A stretch of 64,000 nt of DNA. It comes from Apiosordaria backusii. Taxonomy: Eukaryota > Ascomycota > Sordariomycetes > Sordariales > Lasiosphaeriaceae. Below are positions 1-7,643 of the stretch, in pieces (positions within the stretch are counted from its first letter, which is position 1; each line of letters starts with the position of its first letter). The stretch covers positions 1,072,501 through 1,136,500 of the forward strand of contig JAUKTV010000006.1 in the NCBI GenBank assembly GCA_030549205.1, read 5' to 3'. A program made the translations under genes and the position numbers. Under the pieces are notes generated by a model. The model worked only from the letters and a program-made list of their open reading frames with translations. It searched no databases and was not told where the DNA came from.

Positions 1-725
1 GAGTCGAAGGATCCAATGACGAATTGACGGCAAGAATTCCGCAGGAGCAACGTACCTTACCTTCCTCCTCAGTCACTCCCAACATTGACCCCACCTTCCG
101 TTTATCCCATCTCTCTGCCGCTTGGGACATACCTTCCAGGTTTCTTAGCCCACAACTTTCGTTTCTCATTTTCACAAACATTTTCAAGGGAAATCACAGT
201 TACATACGATGCAGTTGGGCTTACCTCTTTGTTTTTGTTGTATAGAATAGTATACTGCTGTTCGAGGTGGAGTAAGACAGCCCTCCCCAAACAAAAAGGG
301 CCAAGTGAATAAGGTAGCAGGTAACCGTCATCCAAATAAAGGACTTCTTATCGCTCCTCAATCTCCTTCAATAGGTACCTACTGAACTGAACGTTGTACT
401 GGAGATTGTTTGCCTCCTTTATCGACTACCTTAAGATTTCATGTGCCCGCTTCCATGGCAGCTACCTAGGCAAGGTAAGGTACGCTTTACACACAGGCAT
501 TGCGGGGGCTCTTTATCGTCCCATGTTCTATCTTCGCTTTAGAAAAATCCCACCGCCTGATCTCCGCCCGATATGTTTCTTGCGAATGGGAGTGGGCCGT
601 GCTGTTTAATGCTCCTCCGTCGTCCATTACCACACCCAATTCTCAAATTCCTTTCAGGCTGGGCCGGTGCCTCCAAATTATCACCTTTCTAGCTTGCACA
701 ATACAAGAGCTCGGATTCTTTCATC
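1..725. other. Intergenic, no gene seen
   Basis: I see no convincing reading frame here. Short frames on both strands lack family resemblance and splice support. It carries pyrimidine-rich tracts and a CCTAGG-type motif near 470, and probably holds the promoter of the gene starting at 726. Confidence 0.5.
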
Positions 726-2246
726 ATGGTGAGTCGTCTCCAGTCTTGCTCGGGTCAATCTTGGGCCGGCATGTCAAAGAATGCGACGGGCTGTACTGAA
801 ACAAGCAGAACCCTCCCGAGGATTCTCATCTGCCCCAGCGGCTAGATGAAATTATGGCAACCCTCCACTCTCGCCTTGGGTCCGAAGTCGAGGTCCGGGA
901 CTACCACTTCGTCATTAGCGCTGCGGATCGTCATCACATCACCCACGACGGCTTTCCACAGCTCGCTCGTCTCAAGGAGGCTTTTCGATGCACCAACATC
1001 AGCGTTGTAAGTCCACATATCACACTCACATGAAAGAATATTTGGGGGTTGCGCAGCACTTCAACCCCATCACGGGCGAACTGTCCGTCTCCACCCTAGG
1101 CGGCACGCCCCAATGTGAGCTTCAGCACTTGCTCATGCGCAAAATGCGAGTCGCCATCGCTACCAATCCTCATATGGCAAATACCCTCCATGTCGCGCCG
1201 TTTCTGGAGGGGAATGCTCTCGAACCCGAGGTGCCCCACTGCCTGGTTGCCCTCTATCGATCAGACGGCGAATTAGAATGTGACGGCAACATGCTTCCTT
1301 CTCTTGTCATCAACGTCAGCATCTTCGCCGGAGAGCGAAACAACAAGCGTGTGGAAAAGTCCAAGAGCGCTCCCGCCCACGTCATGACGCGCCATCCTAG
1401 CATCCAGACAATAGTCCGTCTTGATCTCGGCGGTCTGACCATCGGCAGGTCCGTCCGCAGAGAGCATCACGAGCGACGTATACAGCGTATTGCCGACCTC
1501 TCCTCGATTCTCACCTGGACGCGCGACAAACACGGCGACATCGTGAACACTTGCGAGAGTCTCTCCAAGGAGGACGGTGAGCTCCGCCTGTGTCTCCTCA
1601 GCGGCAACGACAGCAGCAACGCTTCCGGTCAAGATGTTGAGGTTGTCCTCAAGTACAGCGAGATCGTGGATGCGATCCGTATGGGCGGTAGATTTGGACC
1701 TCTTGGGGGTGTCCCCAAGGACAACCATCCCCCCGCTCCCAGTACTACCCTTCAGGCCACTGTGGTCCCTTTTCCGTCCTTCTTCCACCGCCACGCTCTC
1801 GCCTCTCTTTCCAATGCCGACATCGCAGCCCGCGCTGCCCGACTACTTGGTCTCGGCAACAAGACCACCACTACTCCCGAGACTACCATGCTGGGCGGCC
1901 GCGAGGGTGCTGGCGTGTTTCGCCCCCTCCCGTATGCGGCAATCCAGACGAGGGCTGCTGCAGTCGCACCGTGGGGCCGGGTTTTGGCGCGACTTGGCCG
2001 TAAGTTTTAGACACGGCAGAATCGACATGACATGCCCCAGGAGGAAAAGAGCAATCATCATAGGTAGACAGGACAGGGAAAATCGGTCTTGAGTCACTGA
2101 ATGCCTTAAAACAAGGGGTAGTACTGATAGAGAGCCGTAATGAAGAAAACCCTGGGAATGAATATGTTGTGGCCCAGATTCGTCTCATAGAACAGGCATT
2201 GAATTCACTTGTGGATGCTTTTATGACTCTTATGCAGCCCTTATGA
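726..2246 (+). CDS. Uncharacterised protein, four exons, about 440 aa
   Basis: Proposed exons are 726-728, 809-1006, 1057-1999 and 2068-2246. I do not recognise the family. The first exon would be only the ATG, followed by a GTGAGT donor and a CAG acceptor at 808; the frame then reads MNPPEDSHLPQRLDEI into the in-frame ATG at 854, which is the alternative start (424 aa). Intron 2 has a GTAAGT donor at 1007. Intron 3 has a GTAAGT donor at 2000, just before an in-frame stop; a TAG acceptor at 2067 keeps the frame open through a helical, charged C-terminus ending in DAFMTLMQPL. No signal peptide or membrane segment is visible. The middle is rich in charged residues and ends in an Ala-rich stretch. 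The central exon is firm; the terminal exons are inferred from splice signals alone. Confidence 0.62.
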
Positions 2247-2987
2247 AACTCTTTTAATGCATCTGCGCTTCTTAAAGATGCTTTCAATGAAGACCTTTAT
2301 CATGCGTGAGATATGTCCAGGGAAAAAAGAAAACATCGACAAGGAAAAGCAGACCACAAGAGTTGCGGCAAATATAACCTTTTATTTTCGGTGTTAAAAG
2401 GCCTAATGATGAAAAAAGAAAGTTCCCTGGGTATTATATCTCGTAAAGCCTGAATAGGTACCATTGTTGACATATGGCTACATCAGCCGCCTGGTTCCAA
2501 AAAGAAATTCAAGTCAGGCTTTGTTCTTGCATTTGGTTGGAACAATGTTGAATGGACTCACCTGGAAGACCCATTCTCCCAAATGCAAGAGTCCGACCCA
2601 ATGGTCCATGCAGCCCGCTTCCTGTCATCCGTCCTTCTTGTCATCGAGAACCCCAACCTCGTATGGCAACATCGCATTACACTTCCTCCTCAAACCTGAA
2701 ACCAAGCTCTCTACCACCTCCAACCCAGCCTTGTGGTTCCCCATATCCGACTCAATCGCAACAGGGGTATCGGCTCGATCCTACGGAGACTCCTCGTCCA
2801 GCATCTCCTCGTCCAGCATCCCCTCGTCCAGCATCTCCTCGTCCAGCATCTCCTCGTCCAGCATCCCCTCGTCGTCTTCTACTCAGATGAATAGTCGGTC
2901 AGTGCTGGCCTAATCTGTACTTCTTCATCAGTCAAAGCTCGGATCATGCCATCATTCCAAACGAAAAAAAAGAAACTCACTGTTGAT
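2247..2987. other. Intergenic with coding-like fragments
   Basis: No complete gene can be assembled. After the proposed stop at 2244-2246 the same frame stays open for 20 protein-like codons. Around 2463-2690 one frame, entered just after a stop, reads as a plausible globular fragment (FVLAFGWNNVEWTHLEDP and on to 2690) without a start codon. A second frame from ATG 2552 gives a 112-residue Pro/Ser-rich protein ending in PRPAS repeats. This may be a decayed gene or missed exons. Confidence 0.35.
2790..2873. repeat. 15-bp tandem repeat with 45-bp higher-order period
   Basis: Five full copies of a 15-bp unit (CTCCTCGTCCAGCAT) plus a partial sixth. The second base of the units alternates T, T, C, T, T, C, so the array is two copies of a 45-bp block of three units. 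The length is a multiple of three, so two forward frames stay open through it, encoding Ser-rich or PRPAS repeats. Confidence 0.9.
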
Positions 2988-3632
2988 TCAAGCAATACCC
3001 ATCTGAGCACGCTTCCTCTTCCTTTCCTCAACTTCCTTAAGCCACGCAAGGTCTGACTCACGCCTTCTCTTGAGCAGCTGCTGCAATGAATTTGGGTCCG
3101 CATCCGGGCTCGGGGTGCGCTGTTGCTGGACAGCAGGAGTCTTGTTGGCGGTGGTCTGGATAGCCACGGCTTCGACAACAACAGAGGACTCGGCAGGTTT
3201 GATGATGTCCCCCTGGAAGTTCGCCTGGTGGGCCGTAGCCTCGTCGACAGTGGGAGGCGTGACAACCCTGCCGGCGGCGGTTTTGACGGCAAGGTCTTCG
3301 ACAACAGCAGCGTGAGGCTCGACGAGCGTCGCCTTTCTAAGGCGTTCGTACCACTCGCAGGGCTTGGGACGTCTGGCCTTCTTCACGCACCGACGTTGGC
3401 TCTGCTTCTTCATCCAGGCAGTCTGCTCTGCATCTTTTGCGGCGCGGCGAGTGAGGAACTGGTCCAGCGTCTCGTGCTCTTTCGGGGTTGTGATGAAAAA
3501 CGGCCCGAAATCAAGAAGATGGTCGTCACCCGTGGTAGAGGTTGTGCCATCCGACCGACTTTTGGCGGCGCGACCACCATTGTTGCTGGAGGCAGCGCGG
3601 GTCGGGGGAGTCGAGAATCGCTTGGTATCCAT
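2988..3632 (-). CDS. Uncharacterised small basic protein, 214 aa
   Basis: Single-exon frame starting at the ATG of MDTKRFSTPPTR; the open frame extends upstream but the residues before this Met look like untranslated leader. I do not recognise the family. The protein has a Ser/Thr-rich N-terminus, a middle segment with FGPFFITTPKEHETLDQFL, a basic stretch (KKQSQRRCVKKARRPK) and a charged C-terminal helix (LQQLLKRRRESDLAWLKEVEERKRKR written in pieces: LQQLLKRRRESD, then WLKEVEERKRKR). There is no signal peptide or membrane segment, so it is probably a nuclear or cytosolic small protein. The overlapping frames on both strands have Ser/Arg/Pro-biased composition and are taken as shadows. Confidence 0.5.
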   Translation of the reverse strand: MDTKRFSTPPTRAASSNNGGRAAKSRSDGTTSTTGDDHLLDFGPFFITTPKEHETLDQFLTRRAAKDAEQTAWMKKQSQRRCVKKARRPKPCEWYERLRKATLVEPHAAVVEDLAVKTAAGRVVTPPTVDEATAHQANFQGDIIKPAESSVVVEAVAIQTTANKTPAVQQQRTPSPDADPNSLQQLLKRRRESDLAWLKEVEERKRKRAQMGIA

Positions 3633-3905
3633 TGTACGTCTGGAAGTAGTATCAGTGCCTGTTATTAAAATGATGGCACAGGCGCCGTCGTGTCTTACGA
3701 TTTCCAATGCGCTTGTGGTGATTCGTTGTGGCGATGGAAGGAAGTTGGCTGTTGTGACGAAAAGACGAATGAGCAAAAGGCTTTTACTAGGAGGAAATTT
3801 CTTGGACCTCAGAAAAAGCCTGGCAGCCACCGCCGCCAATGTGCGAATAGACTCTGGCACACAGTCGGTAGGTTTTGTTCGTGACCCACTTGTCGCACAA
3901 TATTA

Positions 3906-4979
3906 ACCACACAAGCAAGATTATCAGACGAAAATTCATGGGTTGCTCATTCAGTCAGATGACGTGGGCTGCTCCCACTGCTCCTATTTCCCTTGAGCCC
4001 CTTAGCTGGGCTTGGCTCTACACTTCAGGATGCATCTGGTGGATGATCACGGCGGCATTCCAATGTAGGTAATCATATTCCAGTCAAGTACCTATCGTAG
4101 CTACTTGGACACCAAAGATAACTGCTGATGCTCTCTTCATCATGAACCAGCAAGCGCCCCGCCCTAAACCTACATGGCCAAATGCTTTTCGACGTCAATG
4201 AATTGCTTGATATCAGCAACTTAGTCGGGTGCCATACTGTTTTCCCCACAGCTCAAAACATTTCAGTAGCTAGTATTTTCTCCAGTCAGAATCCACCCAC
4301 GTCCTGCGCTGGTTTGACGGCCTGTATCGATCAGGGTACAATGGTGGCTTCCATGGCTTGCAACGATCCGGGTACAGGGGCCGCATCATTGAGATATCCC
4401 AGACAGAATTGGACCTTTGTCATCACTGCCTCTGGCGACCTCCGTCCAGCAACCGGATTCTTGATCACATGCCGACATTCATCTTGACTGGGTGAGTTGC
4501 GAAGATCATGCGAACCTGAGGAGATAAGAAGACAGTCATTGAAGATGCCCCTGCCAAGACCATGAACCCCTTGCCACTCCGACCCTGCTCCCGGTTTGCG
4601 TATGTAAGGTTTCAAGACTCTTTGTTCGAGTGACGTACTTGCAGCATTGTAAGCTCAAAATAAACCATGCAGGTGAACACACCAGACCCAGTCAATCCGC
4701 CGTTTCTTTGTGCGACCGAGACATCAAGGGCCGACAATGGACTCAGCAAAAGGGATTTTCACGAGGGGGCAAACTACATCAAAGGAAGATTTGTCACCAG
4801 GCAGGAAGTCTGTGCACGATCTGGAAATCCAAATTCTCAATTTAAGTCTGCCTCCTTCATGTGGATCGAGCCAGAACAACTCTGGTGGATAATCACCCCC
4901 TATCCCGAGTCAGATAGGTAACATCCCAACCAGACCAGAAGCCAGAAGGCCTGATTTGTACAGGCGGGCATCTATCAAA
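3906..4979. other. Intergenic with a weak ORF
   Basis: About 1 kb between two short genes. An ATG-initiated frame at 4182-4487 (101 codons, plus strand) has six cysteines but no signal peptide, no splice support and no recognisable domain, so I do not call it as a gene. Nothing else stands out. Confidence 0.4.
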
Positions 4980-5612
4980 ATGTCAAACCTCTCTCCCCAT
5001 TCCTTCCACATCCCGCGCAAGCCCGTACCCCCACCGCGGCCCCTCACCACCCAAACACCCGGCAGCATCACCATCTCCCAACCGCCAAGCCGTGCCGCCA
5101 CTCCCGACCCCCCTCCTGCCTCAGTCTCCAAGGTTGTCGTCACTTCCCCAGTCATCCACCTCCAAACAAAAGAAAAAGCCTTCAACGAGCATGGCTTCAC
5201 GGCCACTCGCATTGACCGCCTCTGCAACGCCATGCAACCCCTTATCACCCGTCACGCTACAGACGCCGAATTTGAGGAGTTGATGAGAGAGGCCGAGTCA
5301 TATCTTCAAGAAGGGAAGAGGTTGAAGAAAAGAAATCAAAACAATCCCGGGTATGGCGCGAGGAGAGGGAGTGCCGTGTCTGCTACTGGTAGCTATGGCG
5401 GCAGGAGGGGAAGTGCTGTGTCTGCTACTGGTAGCTATGGGGTGGCTCATGGCCATGGGGCTAGAAAAGGGAGTGTGGTTTCTACCACTGGGAGCATCAC
5501 CATTACGAAAGGTGGAAACGATGGGAAGAAGAAGATTGCGTGGGCGACCAAGTTGAAGATCGTGGTTGGACTTGGTGGAGGGAAGGGTGGAAGGAGAAGG
5601 GGTTCGTGCTGA
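4980..5612 (+). CDS. Uncharacterised protein with RRGS/RKGS repeats, 210 aa
   Basis: Start chosen at the ATG of MSNLSPHSF. The N-terminal 60 residues are Pro-rich and probably disordered. Residues about 65-120 look like a small helical module (EKAFNEHGFTATRIDRLCNA, then DAEFEELMREAESYLQEGKRL). After that come three degenerate copies of a unit with core RRGSAVSATGSYG, the third being RKGSVVSTTGS. Each copy contains a basic-basic-x-Ser site matching the consensus for protein kinase A-type kinases. The C-terminus is Lys/Gly/Arg-rich. There are no membrane segments. I know no named family; a phosphoregulated cytosolic protein is an inference from the repeats. Confidence 0.6.
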   Translation: MSNLSPHSFHIPRKPVPPPRPLTTQTPGSITISQPPSRAATPDPPPASVSKVVVTSPVIHLQTKEKAFNEHGFTATRIDRLCNAMQPLITRHATDAEFEELMREAESYLQEGKRLKKRNQNNPGYGARRGSAVSATGSYGGRRGSAVSATGSYGVAHGHGARKGSVVSTTGSITITKGGNDGKKKIAWATKLKIVVGLGGGKGGRRRGSC

Positions 5613-5760
5613 TGGTGCCGTTTAAACCCGTGTTTGTTGTTTCTGTACGATATGTAGATGAGTCTTTTCTTGTTTTCTGGATATCTCTATCGACACCTAC
5701 TGTGAGAAGCGCTGGGTACTTCTGTTCCAGATTATTAAGGTAGTACGCGTGCCCCACATC

Positions 5761-6006
5761 TATTGATGCCTCTCAAAATTAAAACCAGACCTATAAAAAC
5801 CTCTTTGATGCCTCCCAAAATTTCAAACAGGCCTCTCAAGATATGTTTGACGCCTCTCGAAATTAAATACACGGCCTATCAAGATATTTTTGACCCCTCC
5901 CAAAATCGAACACAGGCCTATAAACCAAGATATCTTTGACGCCTTCGATAAATGCAACTAGACCTCCCAAATTCCCTTTTATGCCCTATAATCTGGTATC
6001 GACGCC
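5761..6006. repeat. Degenerate 42-46 bp minisatellite
   Basis: About five diverged copies in tandem. Read on the minus strand each copy begins GGCGTCAAA or GGCATCAAA, continues with ATATCTTG and a TATAGGCCTG-like core, and ends near AATTTTGGGA. Copy borders fall roughly every 42-46 bp. The copy nearest the Fic gene (about 5964-6006) is more diverged and covers the last codons and stop of that gene. Confidence 0.75.
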
Positions 6007-7034
6007 TTTTTACTTTCCTCCAACGCCTGCTTCCACTCCCTGAGGCCATAAACTACATGTTTAAGCGTGTAACTAGCCAGTTCCTTGTGATATTTTGGCG
6101 CCATCTCATCCCCTTCATCCCACTCATCCTGCTGCGCGGCCATGTTCTGGCTCGCCCTCGCTGCAATACCGAGATACTCCTCCCTCTCCTCCTCGTTCTG
6201 ACCAAAGCACGCCAGGGCACCAGCTCCAAGTTTGTACAGCAGCACGTTGAGAAGGATGCGGGACATGCGGCCGTTGCCGTCGAGGAAGGGGTGGATGTTG
6301 ACGAGGAGGTGGCTGTACTTGGCCGCGAGCGCCACTGGGTCGATCTTGCCTTCCTTTGTGGTGGTTTGGAGGTCGCGGTGGAGAGAGGAGATCATTTTGC
6401 GCATGGCGGCGGGGACTTGGGCGGCGGGGGGGAAGGCGTGCAGGCCGGCCACTACTTGGTCCTTGCGGTAGACGCCGCTGTATTCGGTCCAGTCGCAGCC
6501 TTGATCGGTGTCGATGCCTTCGGTGAGAATGCGGTGGGTTTGGAGGATCATGGCCTCGTCAATGGGCCTCTTGTCGAACTCGGCCATGAGGTAACGCAGT
6601 GCCTTTGCGTGCTGGACGATTTCGCGGTAGCTGCGGAGGATGGAGAGGCGGTCGGATGGGCGGCCTTGGGCTGAGAGGTAGTCTTCGAGTCCATGGTAGA
6701 AAGGTTGTTGCTCGTAGGTGGTGTCAAGCAATTTGTTCTCGTAGTAGATAAAGCGGCAGATTTTCTGGGTGATGTCCAACGGACCGCCGGCTTTCTCGAT
6801 GAAATTGGAGCCGAAAAGGAGTTTCGGGAATAGCAGAGCTCGGTGCTCATCCGCAGCTGATGCCTCCAACAAGGGCATTGTGCCTAGACATTGATCCAGT
6901 TCTGCCAGAAGATTGAGATATTCATTGTAAAGGTCGTCTGGATCGTCATCGTCGCCGAGGACATTGTAGTCGTAATCATCACCCATTGATATTGTCAGTG
7001 GGTGTTCGCCGAGCATACTTTCATGTAGCGACAT
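5979..7034 (-). CDS. Fic-domain protein (probable AMP transferase), 351 aa
   Basis: Fic enzymes transfer AMP, or sometimes another nucleotide or phosphate, from a nucleotide onto a hydroxyl side chain of target proteins. The catalytic motif is complete: HPFLDGNGR at residues 248-256, with the essential His248 and the phosphate-binding GNGR. Upstream, GSNFIEKAGG (residues 75-84) occupies the place of the inhibitory helix (S/T-x-x-x-E-G/N). Ser76 and Glu80 are present but the residue after Glu is Lys. The N-terminus (19-36) is very acidic. There is no signal peptide or transmembrane segment, so a cytosolic or nuclear enzyme is likely, unlike the ER-anchored animal FICD. It is one exon and divergent from the coiled-coil gene at 7644 across about 610 bp. 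Its last eight codons lie in a minisatellite copy. Targets cannot be read from sequence. Confidence 0.93.
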   Translation of the reverse strand: MSLHESMLGEHPLTISMGDDYDYNVLGDDDDPDDLYNEYLNLLAELDQCLGTMPLLEASAADEHRALLFPKLLFGSNFIEKAGGPLDITQKICRFIYYENKLLDTTYEQQPFYHGLEDYLSAQGRPSDRLSILRSYREIVQHAKALRYLMAEFDKRPIDEAMILQTHRILTEGIDTDQGCDWTEYSGVYRKDQVVAGLHAFPPAAQVPAAMRKMISSLHRDLQTTTKEGKIDPVALAAKYSHLLVNIHPFLDGNGRMSRILLNVLLYKLGAGALACFGQNEEEREEYLGIAARASQNMAAQQDEWDEGDEMAPKYHKELASYTLKHVVYGLREWKQALEESKKASIPDYRA

Positions 7035-7643
7035 CTTGTGGGTCGCCGACGTTGTCTTGGATGATAAGGTAGGTGTTGTGTGTGAGAGAGAGAGGTCAAA
7101 ATAACCGTGACTTTTCCATTGGACCCTGAATAACTAACAAAGCTTTTTTAAAATAAAGTTTAAGCCTCTGAAAGTCCGCCTTTATGTGTATCAAAGTTAC
7201 TTTAAGACCTACATTTCAATCACTCAGGCCTTCCAAAGGTCAACACATGATGAGTATGACCATTTGCAACTGGTATATCTGACAGGTGTCATCTGCCACA
7301 AAATATTGTTTCTTTGCGTACCTGTATTAAAATCCTTCTCGTTTTTGAGGGCATGATGCTAAATATCCTTAATCATAAAAAAAAGAGTAGTGGTACCTTT
7401 TGATCATTTCTCTTCTTTTTCATCTCCCCGTTATATTTTCCAAGTAATTGCTAAATGCACTGCCCCCATTTTGGTTGTCACTGGCCTGCCTTCTGTACCT
7501 ACCACCCGTTTCGGTGGCGCCCAGTCAGAGAGTGTCCCGTCTTCGCCGCAATTTCCATCTTCAGCTGCGGGGTTTCCACCTGACTCTGACAACTCATCAC
7601 CTTCTTCACTTCAACATTCACACTGTCCACTGTGAACGCCACA
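7035..7643. promoter_or_regulatory. Divergent intergenic region
   Basis: About 610 bp separating the start codons of the Fic gene (minus) and the octapeptide-repeat gene (plus), so both promoters should lie here. The Fic side is AT-rich; the side nearest 7644 is C/T-rich, as is common just upstream of fungal start codons. No specific operator is recognised. Confidence 0.5.

Noticed and set aside
3123..3906. Plus-strand frames opposite the basic protein
   Set aside because: Val/Gly/Ser-biased, no start context and no splice support.
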